Assembly (NCBI RefSeq): GCF_041296385.1
Contig: NW_027184085.1
Coordinates: forward strand, 1,494,501-1,558,500
Direction: 5' to 3'
DNA from: Aphelocoma coerulescens
Taxonomy: Eukaryota > Chordata > Aves > Passeriformes > Corvidae
DNA length: 64,000 nt
The translations under genes and the position numbers were made by a program. The notes beneath the pieces were generated by a model. It made no database searches, was not told where the DNA came from, and worked only from the letters and a program-made list of their open reading frames with translations. This document shows positions 12,201-26,852 of the stretch, piece after piece. Positions within the stretch are counted from its first letter, which is position 1, and the number at the start of each line of letters is the position of its first letter.

Positions 12201-14454
12201 AGGAGAGACTGACAACCCACGTCACTGGAGATGATCAAAGCAGGGCAGAAGCTTCAAACAGAGTTCCATCAGAGGAAAACCATGACAGCCATCAGCTGTC
12301 CCAGGACCTGCTGCTGTGGGTTCATCCAGCTCCCTTCTGGGGCTGGTGCTGAGTTTCCCTTCCCCTCTGTGGAGCTGGCACTGTTTTTCCTCTGCTGGGT
12401 GCCCGTGCCTGGTGGCTCGTGCTGCCAGGAGAGGCTTGTTGCACACCTGTGGAAGTCCAAAGGTGTGAGACTGGCACATTGGCAGTCCCATGCCTGGATC
12501 CTGCCAGCTGGCTGTGGGAGAGCCTCGCTGGCTTTGCCAAGGCCTGCTGAGGGCACGATGCTGTGACTTAGCAAGACCAGGCTGTCCCCACCCGGGCTCA
12601 GTCACCAGGAACACGGGCTCTGGGATGTTGGCTGCCTGGCTGAGGGTGTGCTCCACTCACAGCGCATGTTTCTGCATTGCTGCCTGATTGCTGGGGTGGC
12701 TGGAGGCTCCTCTTGCCTCCCTGTTGGTTGGTACCCGGGAGAATTTGCTGGCTAGGGGACGGATTAAGACACACTTTGTGAATTGGTGTCTGAAAAATAA
12801 GGAGAGCTGGAAATTATCTCATCAGTCCTCTGCTGCTGAAAGTGTCTCAAAGTTTGCACCAAAACGTTACATGTGACTTGGCTGAGATTTTTTTCTCAAA
12901 CCAATTACCTTGAGCCTAGAAGGAATTAAGATGTTCATGCCTGACAGTGGAGGGAAGTAATGGGGTGGTGTGTTTTTGTTGGAAGTGTAAAAGTGGTATA
13001 TGGCAATCATTTAGCCTCTGTCCTCATCTCCCACTGGTATAAACTTGAACTGAGTATCTTAAATTGAAATGTGTTTTAATGGTGTTTCCTGATGTCAGGA
13101 GAACTGCAAGGTATAAATTTATTGTTGTACTTGTGTATGGGATTTGCTGTGCCTGCTTTCAGCTGTGGTTTGTGAAAGCCAGGGCAGACTCTGGGAAGCT
13201 TAAGTTGATCTTACTTAAAAACACACTCAATTACGTCCTTACAGCTTACCCAAGAGCTCGGGCATTTTGGGAGCTTATAGCAAATCCTGCAGTGAAAACT
13301 CTGCCCTTCCCAAAGTCTGCAGACAAATTGCAGAGGTGCTGGGTTAGCTGTGTGCTGATGATGCCCCAGGGAGTGAATCCCACTGCAGCAGAGGCGCTCG
13401 GTCCTGGAGCCAGCAAGTCTTTTCCTGGAGGGATGTAGTTCTGAAAATGAGCTCCTTTTACTGCCTTGGCCCTTCCTTTGCCTTGCAGCTCAAGCACGTT
13501 AAACAGATTAATTATTGGGACGTATCTGGTGAGGATCATGCTGGGAAGGACTGGGCATTTCATGGTGACTTGTGCAAGGGGTTTTGTGTGAATGATTAAT
13601 TTTGCAAGTGGAAAAAGGCATTTGGCTGAGTTTGTGCTCTGTGCAAGGCTCAAGAGCTGCATGAGATGGTGCCACTCTCAGCTTCTCTGTGCAAAGTCCC
13701 ATGCCCTGGAGGTATCTGGTGAAGTACCTCTGCACTGTAATCAGTGACTTCACAATGTCACAGGATTTAGGGATGAGTAGCTGGTGTGAGTCTGATGTCA
13801 GAGACATGCTTTGTGTTGTTATTGTTGTCAAAGTTTAACCAGATGTCGGGAGTTGTGTGAAAATACTGATGTTCCTATAATTGCATAGAGAATCAAGGGA
13901 CTTGTGTGTCCTAATTTTAGGGTGCTGGATTTTACAACTTCAGTATTTTTAACATGTTTTGAGTGTAGAAGAATCTTTCTGGGTAACTGTGTTTTAAAAG
14001 TGAGTTTCATGAGTTGACTGTGTTTTAATGAGCAAAATCTCAAATGCTTGAGTGAAGGAGTTGGGGGGGAAAACTAAATACACAGTATTAGGAACTGATA
14101 TTCAGCCAATGCCTGTTAAAAGTTCTCCAGACAAATGTGCAGCAGCAGAGGCTGGGTGTTGTGGTGTGTAAGAAATGGGCTTCCCAGAGTCTCAGGGGGA
14201 AGGAGGCAGCAGTGCTTCATGCAGGGACTCAGCTCCTTCTGTCTCTGCATGCCTCTGGAGGTGTTCTGGAGATATTCAGTGTCCTGTGTGTTTTCTCTGG
14301 GAAGTGTCACAGTTGTGTATTATTCACTGTTGCTTTCGTAGTCCAGAAGAAATTCAGTGTCTGTAAGGTAGGTGGTGGCAGGGTGAGCCACCAGCGACAT
14401 GGGAGGAGGGTGCAAACAGCTGACAAGAAAATGGATTAACTCACAGAATTTTAA

Positions 14455-16807
<2,353 letters not shown>

Positions 16808-16871
16808 TAGTCTGGGTCTTTTCTGTGGATTAAAAAAAAAAAAAAAGTCCAAAATCTTTTTACAAGTAGAA

Positions 16872-17445
16872 CCACAGAATCAGTGAGGTCAGAAGTGACC
16901 TTTAAGACCATCGAGTCCAACCATCCCCCAGCACTGCCAAACCCATCACAGAATCATCATCATTGAATGGTTTGGGTGGGAAGGGACCTTAAAGATCACC
17001 TCATCCCACCCCCTGCCATGGGCAGGGACACCTTCCATTCTCCCAGGTTGCTCCAAGCCCCATCCAACCTGGCCTTGGACAGGGATCCAGGGGCAGCCAC
17101 AGCTTCTCTGGGTATCCTGTGCCAGGGCCTCACCACCCTCACAGCCGTGATTTTTTTCCTGATACCTAACCTAAACCTACCCTCTGTCAATGGGAAGCCA
17201 TTCCTCCTTGTCCTGTCCCTCCTTGCTCTTGTACAAAGTCCCTCTCTGTCTTCCTTGTGATCACATCCCCAGGTGCCACATCCACGCGGCTTTTAAACTC
17301 CTCCATGGACGGGGACTCCACCACTGCCCTGGGCAGCTGGGCCAGGGCTGGACAACCCTTTCCATGAAGAAATTGTTCCTAATATCCAACCTAAACCTCC
17401 CCTGGCACAGCTTGAGGCTGTTTCCTCTTGTCCTGTTGCTTTCTT
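16872..17445 (-). mobile_element. CR1 (older, outer copy), antisense, split
   Basis: The outer copy is seen at 16872-16946 (ACCTTTAAGACCATCGAGTC, CAGCACTGCCAAACCCA) and resumes at about 17260 (ACATCCCCAGGTGCCACATC, CACGCGGCTTTTAAACTCC, CTTGAGGCTGTTTCCTCTTG). The two halves are consecutive in a normal CR1, so they are one element interrupted by the copy at 16947-17259. Confidence 0.8.
16947..17259 (-). mobile_element. CR1 (younger, inner copy), antisense
   Basis: It begins TCACAGAATCATCATCATTG and GGTTTGGGTGGGAAGGGACC, continues CCTGCCATGGGCAGGGACAC, CTTGGACAGGGATCCAGGGG and TTCTCTGGGTATCCTGTGCC, and stops near TCTGTCTTCCTTG. It lies inside the older CR1 at 16872-17445 in the same orientation. 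Confidence 0.8.
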
Positions 17446-18152
17446 GGTGGACACAGCTTCCAGATGTGTCTTTCAGACTCAGTCTTGGAGTTCTTTATGG
17501 TTCCAACATGATGACCCTCATCCTGAGCTAAGGTGTACCTGGGAGACTTGTTGGATAAAGAGCCAGGGAGAACAAATTGTAGGCAGCAGTGTTCAGTTTT
17601 GAAGACTAAAGAGGGACAGGAGAGTGGCTGAGAAGGCTGATGTCTCTGCCACAGCACATCCCTTGGGTTTCTTGGAGAGGCTTTATAGGAGAGCTTTCTT
17701 GGTTTGTGCTTGGGATGTAGCTCAGAAGCACCTGCAAAAATTATGTCCTTACACACAAAAAAAAAGTGCCCCAACTACAAAAATCCTAAAAAATTGACAA
17801 CTTTGAGAAGCTGTGAAGAGTAAACCACCTTCTTTTATATTACTGTGGGTTTGCAGCTCAGTGCTTGCTGCCTCATTTAGCCTGGTTATTCCAGAGAGGA
17901 ATAAGAGGTGGAAGGTAATACAGAACTATTTCCTTTCTTTGCCAGATGGGTAATGTATGTTGGTCAGGCTTGGCACCTCCTTCCTCCCAGGTGGCAAGGA
18001 AAAATCTTTGTGTTGGTGTCACTGACAGGGTCTTGGTGGTGGGAAGCAGGGGACGGGACCAGGGTGGTCCTGGGCTCAGGGGGCAGCAGTCTGAGGGTGG
18101 GAGCAGTGCTGTGATCTCTCTGTGCCTCTGGTAACTCGGCGTTTCCCCGCAG

Positions 18153-18234
18153 GCAGAGGACGAGCGCAACTACCACATCTTCTATCAGCTCTGTGCCTCC
18201 GCAAGCCTACCAGAATTCAAAGACCTTGGACTCA
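18153..18234 (+). CDS. MYO5B: MYO5B exon 7
   Basis: The exon is 82 bp and covers residues 253 to the first base of 280. It reads [20 protein letters not shown] and ends [17 protein letters not shown] is a near-invariant myosin signature in the upper 50K region. Cys266 is present. The acceptor is CCCCGCAG and the donor is a full-consensus GTAAGT. Family conservation falls off in the last ten residues, as in other class V myosins. Confidence 0.97.
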
Positions 18235-21200
18235 GTAAGTGCTGTGCTCCGGTGGCTGCTGCCTGGGTCTGAGGGCAGCAGGAGAATGTGGTGGGGTTAG
18301 AAATGCAGGTCACTGCTGAGGCCTTGTGTGCCTGTGCAGTGGGAGGAGGGGAGGAGATGAGCTTGAAGGGCTTCTGCTCCTGGGTGGAGCACAGGTTTGC
18401 TCATCCCATCACCAGGGATGTGGCAGCTTGGGTGAGGGTGGGCAGGCCCTGGCACAGAGTGCCCAGAGCAGCTGTGGCTGCCCCTGGATCCCTGGCAGTG
18501 TCCAAGGCCAGGTTGGACAGGGCTTGGAGCAGCCTGGGACAGTGGAAGGTGTCCCTTTAAGGTCACTTCCAACCCAAACTATTTTGGGATTCCAGGATTC
18601 TGTAAAAATTGGCAGCAGAGCTGCAGTGAAACTACATGCTGTGGTAGATGCCAGCTGATGCAGGGAAATGATGTGTTAATATTGTACCAAGCTTGCATAA
18701 GGTGTGTATTTTAAATGTGAGTGTGGGCTGACCTGGCCGGTGTCTTGGCAGGGGAGTGGTTGTGTCCTTTGAATTCATTATTATTTTTTTTTTTTAAAGG
18801 TTAACTCCTGGAATGGGTTGGGTTTTTCCCCCAGGATTTGCAGCAAAACCTCTGTTAAGCACCTGATTCAGAGGGTTTGCACTTGCAGCAGGGGATGCAG
18901 GGATATATTTTAATTATTCTTTTATCTTGAGTATTTGCTGTTGCTTAGAGAGAAAAGCAAGGCTTAAACCAGGCTTTTTACCTGGTTTAAATAGTGAGCA
19001 AGGCAGGTTCTGATCCCACCATAGGGTGTTGCAGAAGTTTCCATCCAGACTACAGAGGAATGGCAGATGAAGAGAGGGGACTTCAGTTTCTAGGTAATCC
19101 TGAGCATGTCTTAATGGCCTTTTGGGTCACTGTAGGCACATTGCCCACACAGAACACACATCACTTCGACACTTTCAAGAGTTTCTGCCATGGTTATATG
19201 CTTCATTTTTAAAAACATACCCTTGGTAAAAATGATCTCTGCTGGCATCTTAAAATTCAGACACAAATTATTTCAGCACAGCCTGGGAGATGAGTTGACA
19301 TGTGAGAGCTCCAGCCGTGAAACCACTGCTCTCTTCTTGGGAATATGTGGATCAGGGGAAAAAACAGTCTTACTCATCACAGCTCTCTGAAAGCATCATC
19401 TGTGTTTGTGGTGACTGGTAGGAGTGGAGGCTGAGAGGCCTTTGCTGTCCTGGTGCATCACCCAGGACATGTTTGTGCTGTTGTGACTGTGGCTCTCAGC
19501 TTCAGCATCTCAGGGATGAATGTGTAATAGCCACAGCTGGCAGTGCAGGAGGAGTGGGTGCCAGGGCCATTAGCCTTCCAGGAATGGAATTACCCTTCTT
19601 GGGTAATTTCTAACCAAAATTTGGTGTCAGTGCATGTCAGTCTCTAGCTGCTCTGCTGTGTCACAGCAGGCACAGGTATCCACTGTGTACTGGAAAAGAA
19701 GCAGTTCTTTCCAAAGGTAAATGTGTGTGTCCTTGGTGTTTCCTGCCCTCTCACCTTGCAATAGCTGAAAAATGCCTCCCCAAAGTGTTCTGGTGGCTGT
19801 CAGATGTGGGGCTACTCACAGGCTTGGTGGGGACAGGGATGTGGGTCCGTGAGCTGCTCTGCTGGTGTGACGCAGGTTCTGCCTTGGCCTGTGGAATTGC
19901 AGGTGCTGGGCAGTGGTCTGTGAGTGCAGAGGTGCACAATTCACTTATTTCTCTTTCTTTTGAGTGATGTTTTTCATTTCCAGCTTTGCCTTGGATTTAC
20001 AGGCCTGTATGAAGATGACTAGTTTGAGCTCAGATTTATTTCCTCGTGTGAGCTGTACTTACTGTCAACCTTGTCTTCCCAAGGCTTATACAAAACAAGC
20101 GATGTCTTGATGTGAAAGTCCACTTTTTATTACTCATGGAGGAGGATGTATATTTTTCCATATAAAAAACAGGAGCTGTTGCTTCTCCTTTGGGTCTTGC
20201 ACATACAAAGAACTGTTGTTACTTCCTTTTATGTTGCAAGATGCTGGGAAACAAAAAGAGTCTCTAAACATACATGAGCGCAGCAGAGCAAACCAGTGTT
20301 GGCTTCAGTCAGAGTGATCTTAAAGGCTTAATTTTAAACTAGAAAGTAAATATTTGACTTTAAATGGTGATGTGCAATGCAAGTGCCTTTTGAAGTGTGG
20401 TGTCTAGCTTAATGATGCCTGGGCAATGGTGCAAGGCAGGAATGCGTTTTATTTGTTTGCAATGAATCAAAGGGTTTGTGTGGTTGTTAAAATAATTACA
20501 GGGACCTTGAAATACAGAGATTGGAGTCAGTTATACCAGGGATGACTTGAGGCAGAAAGAGATCCCAGTGTGGATGTTTAAAATTGAAAGCTGATGTCCT
20601 GGTCCCATCAGCCACCACCGGCCCCAGCTGCATCTTGCAGGATGATGTGCAGCAGCATCAAGCTGTGAGTGTGATGTACTCCACCATGGGCTGGATGAGC
20701 ACCTGTTGTGCTAGGGGACCAGGAGGGACATTGTCTGCCTGACCCCAATCAGCATTTTCTGCCCCTTGTTCCCGATGCTCCAGCAATGAGCAGAAATACC
20801 GAAACCTCTGGGTCGCAGGGCTTTGTGTGCCAGAAAGAAGTAACTGTTTTTCTTTATAGCCTGAAAGTACAGCTAATGCAGAAGCCTGTGGGAGGCCTGG
20901 GAAGGGATGGGGAGCTTCTGGTGGCAGTTTGAGTCAAAAAAAGTGCAAATTGCAGTGATTTTAAAGGCTACCACTAGGCTGGTGTGGAACACACAGTAGG
21001 CTTTTTCTCTATATTCATGATGCTTGGGAAATATGTTTGTGTGTGTTAAGGAGTGGGTTTTGGCAAATGACTCCTACTCAGTTCAAAACAGGCTGAGGCT
21101 GGTGCTGAGAACTGATTCTGGGTGGGGTGGGGAGGCTGTTCAGGGGCTGGGCTCCCCCAGCCCTCGCAGGGGACAATCTGTGGCTCTGCTGGGGCTCAGC

Positions 21201-21837
21201 CAGCAGCCTTGGGCGCACATCTTATGGCTCTGGGCTTCGTGTGGGGCCTTGTTTTAAGGAGGGGAATTACATGTGCAGCTTTTTTAAGTGGACATAAATC
21301 CTGCGATCTCTTCTTGTTGTATTTGCGTTGGAAATGCCTCTCAGTCTCCACAGGATTTATAGGTGTCATCCTGGAGTAACTTTGCTAAAGCACAGGTGTT
21401 TGTAATGCAGGCACTGAGAGGCGTTCGCCATTCCCTTTGCTCCCAAGGCCTAAGGCTTTATGAAGAAAAGGCGTTAAAATTTCTAAATTACTCATGGATA
21501 TGTAAAACAGGACAAGGAATTATTGAAAGTAGTCACCTCAGTGTTTGGAATGGTCTTTCCCCCATGCGATAGAGCTGTTACTAGAATCCCAAACACACCA
21601 CAGCACTGCCCTGATGGGACTTGCTGTGCATGGGGAAGAGGTTTCACCACTGCATGAAGCAGCTCCTGTCACTTACTGAGGTTCTGCTTCATCCATTCCC
21701 AAGCAAACTGTGGTTCAAAGGAGACAGGTGCCCTTCAGGGCTGTGGGACAGGGAGCATCCCAGTGCATGTTCTGGGGAGTGGCTGCAGTGGGGGAGTGCT
21801 GCTTGCTGATACATATCTCCTCTTTCTTCTCTCCTAG
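18235..21837 (+). other. MYO5B: MYO5B intron 7 (3,603 bp)
   Basis: It holds one sense CR1 fragment at 18432-18605 and a T-run near 18784. The region from 18700 to 21830 shows no repeat family, RNA gene or coding signature that I recognise. Confidence 0.88.
18432..18605 (+). mobile_element. CR1 3' end fragment, sense
   Basis: It shows CCCAGAGCAGCTGTGGCTGC, CCTGGCAGTGTCCAAGGCCA, GGCTTGGAGCAGCCTGGGAC and GTCACTTCCAACCCAAAC, ending in ATTCCAGGATTCTG, the CR1 terminal repeat. Confidence 0.88.
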
Positions 21838-21945
21838 CGTGCGCAGAAGACTTTTTCTACACTTCTCAGGGAGGTGACACGTCCATCGATGGCGTGGATG
21901 ATGCTGATGACTTTGAGAAAACGAGGCATGCCTTCACCCTGCTCG
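21838..21945 (+). CDS. MYO5B: MYO5B exon 8
   Basis: The exon is 108 bp and covers residues 280-316. Split codons join exon 7 (A+CG, Thr) and exon 9 (G+GA, Gly). It reads [16 protein letters not shown] then [20 protein letters not shown]. The FYTSQGGD stretch distinguishes MYO5B from MYO5A, which I recall as having HYTKQGG at this place. The second residue is Cys where I recall Ser in human. The acceptor is CTCCTAG and the donor is GTAAGG. Confidence 0.97.
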
Positions 21946-23979
21946 GTAAGGGGTTGCTCTGCTTGAAGCCTGCCCAGCAGAAGTCTCTTGCAATTGTTTT
22001 CAGTGTTTTGCCTGAATTATAACGTTCCTGTTGACCTAGCTGGCTTTGCTTTGTTCTTTAGTAGGAGCTACAGAAGTGTTTCTAGCATCTGTCTGTGAAG
22101 CAGCAGTGAAATGGAGAAGGACACAGAATTTAAGAGAAACTTAAACCATTCTGAAGTCAAAGCAGGGCTGCAGTATTGACTTGCTATTTTTTACCCTGTT
22201 TACGAGCAGGAGAAGAGCTATTACTCTGCAGTTCAGTCTGTGTTGTGGTTGAAGGTGATGTCACTTCTTGGATCACAGCATTGTACCGAGTAGCTGATTC
22301 CTGGAAATAATGAGCTGAGTACACCCTGCTGTGCAGAGACCACATCTACATGGCAGCTGCAGAATCTGTGCCTGTGACCAGCCCCCGTGCTGGCAGCAGG
22401 GGAGCAGAGCTGCACCCTGCCTGCAGCAGGGCTCTTTGAAAGGAAAAACTATCTTGAGAGGAAAACTTGCCCAGTTTATTTATATTTATCTGAAACCAAG
22501 TTTGTAAGTCCTGGTCAGTCTCTGTGCCCCTTGGTTCCATTTCACTGGCTGGGAGAGGAGCTCATGATGTTCACAGCTGGCTGTGGAATTTCTTGACCTA
22601 CCGTGCCTGCAGTGAGTGTGGGGACTCACTACAAGCTGTAGAACTGCAGTTGTTTCCCCCAAATTTTTCCTCTTTGTGTTTTAGATGGGCTCAATCTCTT
22701 TCTCTTTGGTGACTTGTCTTTACCCTACTCTTGTTCAGCTTGTGTGACTTCTGTTAATTACCCAAAAAACGTGATTCCTGTTTGCTCCAAACTTGCCCAC
22801 AGGACTGTAATCCCCAGGGAACTCTCTCCCCATCCCCTTGGCATTTGTAGTCTCTCTTTGGTCCCCTTCTCTGCCTCCCCAGGCAGCTCCCCTGTCTCCT
22901 TGTTGGCCCCTGAGAAGCACTGTGACAGCATCTTCCTCTGGGGCCAGTTTGATGATGATTTTCTGTTCTTCACGTGCTCCTCTGTCTCTGCTTTTCTTCA
23001 TTTTTCTTCAGTGTTCCCCAGCTCTGCTTTTGTTCAGGGCCTGGTGAAATTTCTACTAGAGTTTACAGTCTTGCTTTTCTGTGTGTAACAAGGAGAAGTC
23101 AAATTTATCTGCAAATCCCCAATCCGAGGTAGGCTAAACTCCAATTAAGAGTTCCAAGTAAGAGCAGAGCATTGCTCCTTTTGGTAACCTTGAAACATTT
23201 CTCACTGTGCTGATAACAGAAAAGTCCCGAGAGAGAGAAGGGGAAGCTCTGGATAATTCAGAAACCAGCAGGTGATGTCTCAGACCTTGGGTGGATAATT
23301 AGGACACCAGCCTTGAGCACAAAAGGGACACAGAAACCCCTCTGGGATGTAAAAAAAATGCAAGATACGGCAAGAAGGCCATGAGCACGCTGCTGCTGAG
23401 CAAAGCTCCTGCTGGAAATGCCTGTAAACCCTGCCAGAAAAATAGATAAAGCAATATATAAAAAAAATACATAAAGCAATAACATCTTACACCCCCAGTA
23501 AAGATCCACAACACGTAGCTCTTGTCGAGACACTGGGGATGGTAAGACAAAGCTCCCCATCAGCTCCCTGGTGGCTTGCTGCATCCAGCTGTGCCACCAG
23601 TGTGGAGGCATTGTGCATTGTGTGCAGGGCTTTAATTTTCCCTTCTGTTTGTGGGATGCTGACAATAAGTTGTAATTTCTGTGCTTTGGTTGTCAGCAGA
23701 CTGCGATCACAGACGAGCAACTCCTTGTTCTGTGAAAGCTGCAGAGCCCCTATAGCTCTGATCCTGTTTGAACACTGTGGAGCAGCATCCTCGGTTTTGT
23801 GTGCATTAAACCCATCTGTGTTAAAATTGAGAGTTCATGGTGTATTTATTGGAAGAAGCCTCATGGTTCTGAAAACCAATTGCCTGGGAAGGAAATCGAA
23901 CACTGCAAGTGCCTGCAAATAAACTTAAAATTGTGTTTCATTTTCTGTTGTGACAATCAGCTATCAATTGTTCCCATAG
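21946..23979 (+). other. MYO5B: MYO5B intron 8 (2,034 bp)
   Basis: I see no interspersed repeat and no second coding region. A run of ORFs between 22714 and 23922 has no domain signature and is attributed to chance. Confidence 0.85.
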
Positions 23980-24089
23980 GAGTGAAGGAGTCTCATCAGA
24001 TGATCATTTTTAGGATAATTGCTGCCATTCTGCACCTGGGAAACTTGGAAATCCAAGGGGAACGAGATGGGGAAGCCTGCAGTGTGTCG
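23980..24089 (+). CDS. MYO5B: MYO5B exon 9
   Basis: The exon is 110 bp and covers residues 316-352. It reads [20 protein letters not shown] then [16 protein letters not shown]. The [13 protein letters not shown] helix is standard for the myosin upper 50K region. The [11 protein letters not shown] stretch is the more variable MYO5B-type loop. The acceptor is TCCCATAG and the donor is GTAGGT. The exon ends in phase 0. Confidence 0.97.
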
Positions 24090-25656
24090 GTAGGTCACCC
24101 TCAGGAGTGGGGCACGTGGGGATCTTGATATGCTCAGGAGTCAGGCTGTGTTCATGTGTTGAGCTTCACAGCAGTGTCCTTTGGTAGAAAGCCCTTTTCC
24201 TCCTAGTTTTCTTTACCTTTTTTTGAAAACGCATCACAATTTCCTAGTTGCTTTGTTTGTCCTGGGAGATAATGCATTGTTCCTGCTCTCTAGCCAGCCT
24301 GCAAGCAAGATCCTTCAAAGATTGCTTACATCCCTTACATCCCAACCCACCTTTAACTCTTCCTGCTTCCTTAGAACACCCAGTGCAGGGTGTTGGGGAA
24401 TGGTGACGCTGATGGTGACACCAGCACGACCTGTGATGCTTTACAACCATTTTCCTCCAGGCAAAGCCACAGAGCTGCTGTTTGTAACATGGCCAAAGGA
24501 GCACTGCACAGTTAATTAGCAAAAATAAATAACACTAAAGATGCCTTGGAGGCAGTTTTTCTGTTTCTGTGTTTGTTCAGAGGTGGGGAAAAATAAAGCA
24601 ATTATATGGAAAATACTGTCCTGTAAATTATCATTGCATCCCAGGCTGGGCTGTTTGTTCCTAATTAAAGTCTTAAAAGGGTTCTGCACACGCTTTAGTG
24701 TTACCCTTGAGATAATGTGGTGTTCAATGAGTGAGATGCTGGGGGTAATTTACTTGATATTTGGCAATATGGATATGTGAAAGCTGCCTGCTTCAACAAT
24801 GCTGAGTTCTGTTAATGAAGTTCATATTGTTTAATTACTTTCAAATGTGATTGCAAGGTATTAAATCAGTTCTGTTACAACCTTGACTCTGTGGTCAAAA
24901 AGGTAACGTCACAATAAAACATCTTAGAATTCTTGTAAAATGCACTTTTTTTCCTCAAACCCAGCCAACATTTCTAAGTACTCTTATCTAACTGGAAACA
25001 ATGAACTTCCTCTAGATATGTATTAATACATAGAGGAAAATTGTTTTCTCATTGTCCAAAAGGCAGTGCCTGCTACTGAGCATAATAGAGACTCAGAGCT
25101 GCTTTGTCTTAATTTGAGAGGGGGGGAAAATACATTGCGATAAAGAAAATGAAGTTCAGATTTCCTTTTATTAATTGTGCGAAGCCTAAGCCCTTCTGGT
25201 AATGCACAATTTATCACTCTGTTGTTCAGAATGGAGTTACTTTGTAAAAGGCACAGTGTCATGGCCTACCCTAAGCTTTAGTTTGAGGCATAATCAGGGT
25301 TGCTCTGAGGGAGAGTGTAGCTGCAGCTCAAGGAGGAGTGAAGTGGAGAATGCTTTTTTCTGTGGAAATCTGCTCTTTGTGAAAGCTGAGAGCTCAAGGA
25401 TAACCAGAGCAGGGCCAAGCCTTGGCCAAACCACTGTCCAGAGCTCCGTGTGAGCTGTCCCACCCCTGTCCATGAGGACTAGCACAGCAGGATCGGTGTC
25501 ACTGCTTTCCTATTCCTGTCACCCCCAGAGAGACACAGTTTTCCCTAGTTATAGATATAAAAAGCTGCTATTGCACAGATCTGTGAACTTGGGTGTTAAA
25601 ATGCCAGTTTGGGGTGTCACCAGCCTGCTGAATTTGCTTCTGGTCTCCCCCCCCAG
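24090..25656 (+). other. MYO5B: MYO5B intron 9 (1,567 bp)
   Basis: This is non-coding sequence with no recognised repeat. It ends in a run of eight C residues immediately before the AG acceptor of exon 10. Confidence 0.88.
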
Positions 25657-25922
25657 AGCGAGGACGAGCACCTGAGCAACTTCTGCGGCCTGCTGGGCGT
25701 GGAGCACAGCCAGATGCAGCACTGGCTCTGCCACCGCAAGCTCGTCACCACGGCCGAGACCTACGTGAAGAGCATGTCCCTGCACCAGGTGGTGAACGCC
25801 AGGAATGCCCTGGCCAAGCACATCTATGCCCAGCTCTTCAACTGGATCGTGCAGCACATCAACAAGGCCCTGCACACCACTGTGAAGCAGCACTCCTTCA
25901 TCGGTGTGCTCGACATCTATGG
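25657..25922 (+). CDS. MYO5B: MYO5B exon 10 (TEDS site, start of switch II)
   Basis: This is the largest exon here (266 bp, residues 353-441). It reads [57 protein letters not shown] and [12 protein letters not shown]. The Glu in TAETYVK (human 386) lies 16 residues before the conserved NALAK and is the TEDS-rule acidic residue, so phosphorylation is not needed for actin-activated cycling. Arg401 is conserved. The exon ends two bases into the Gly of switch II (DIYGFE). It is visibly richer in GC and CpG than its introns. A 164-codon antisense ORF over it (25549-26043) is a shadow. Confidence 0.98.
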
Positions 25923-26714
25923 GTAGGCACCTCCTCAGCTGTCCAGGCTGCTCAAGGAGTCCTTTAGAACTTGTCTTCCCCTTCTTGCACGGCACACTTG
26001 GCCTTGGCTGGTGGCAGGTGATGGGAATACTAGAAAGGAGCACAAGAAAAGTACTGTGTATTTTGCAGTTTTGATCCTCCTGCAGAGTGTGCAGCCTTCG
26101 AAATGGTGCACGCAGGTCTGTGTGAGCACTGGGTTCTGGGGTTTACCTCCCACGCCCTTCCCATCTGGGGTTTCTATCTCCTGTACTGTTTAAAACAACC
26201 TTAAAGATGAGCTAGGGTAAAAGTCCTGCTGTGGACACCACAGACTGCCAGGTCTTGCTGTGGGGTTTGAGGACACTACTTTGCTTCTTCAGCTGTGAAA
26301 CCACAGCTACAGGGTGCTGGTGCAGTGAGAGATTTCAGAGGAGCTTGGGAACCCGTGGTGGGGATGTAAGGTGCAAAAAGCTCTTGCAAGGCTTGCAGCC
26401 TGCACCCTCAGGGGCAATGAGCTGCTTTAAAATTGTTCTGGGTACCAGTTACTGCCCGGTTTGTCATCCTGGAGCTTGAGTGGTGGTAGAAGAGGGATGT
26501 GAGAGTTGTCTGAGTTCATTTTAGCTGAAGTGCTGCAAAGAAGCAGAAGATGGAAGAGAAAGGAAGGGATTCTGTCAGTTGTGTGGTGGAAAAGGAAAGA
26601 GGTCTTGTGGGTTTGGGTTCTGCCCTCCATTTTTTCAACACCATTCTTTTTCTATCTCTCTGGGCACAAGGACAAGGGAGAAGTCCCAGGTTGCCCATAC
26701 AGGTAGTGGATGGT

Positions 26715-26852
26715 CCATGCAAGGCCAGGTTGGACAGCACTTGGAGCAACCTGGTCTAGTGGAAGGTGTTCCTGCCCATGGCATGGGGAGACTGGAAGAC
26801 CTTAAAAGGTCTGTTCCAACCCAAAACCATTCTGGGATTCTGTGGTTCTCAG
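26715..26852 (+). mobile_element. CR1 3' end fragment, sense
   Basis: It shows CAAGGCCAGGTTGGACAGCA, CTTGGAGCAACCTGGTCTAG, GTGGAAGGTGTTCCTGCCCA and CATTCTGGGATTCTGTGG, the CR1 terminus. Confidence 0.85.

Noticed and set aside
25549..26043. Antisense 164-codon ORF
   Set aside because: It is the mirror image of the GC-rich exon 10 of MYO5B.
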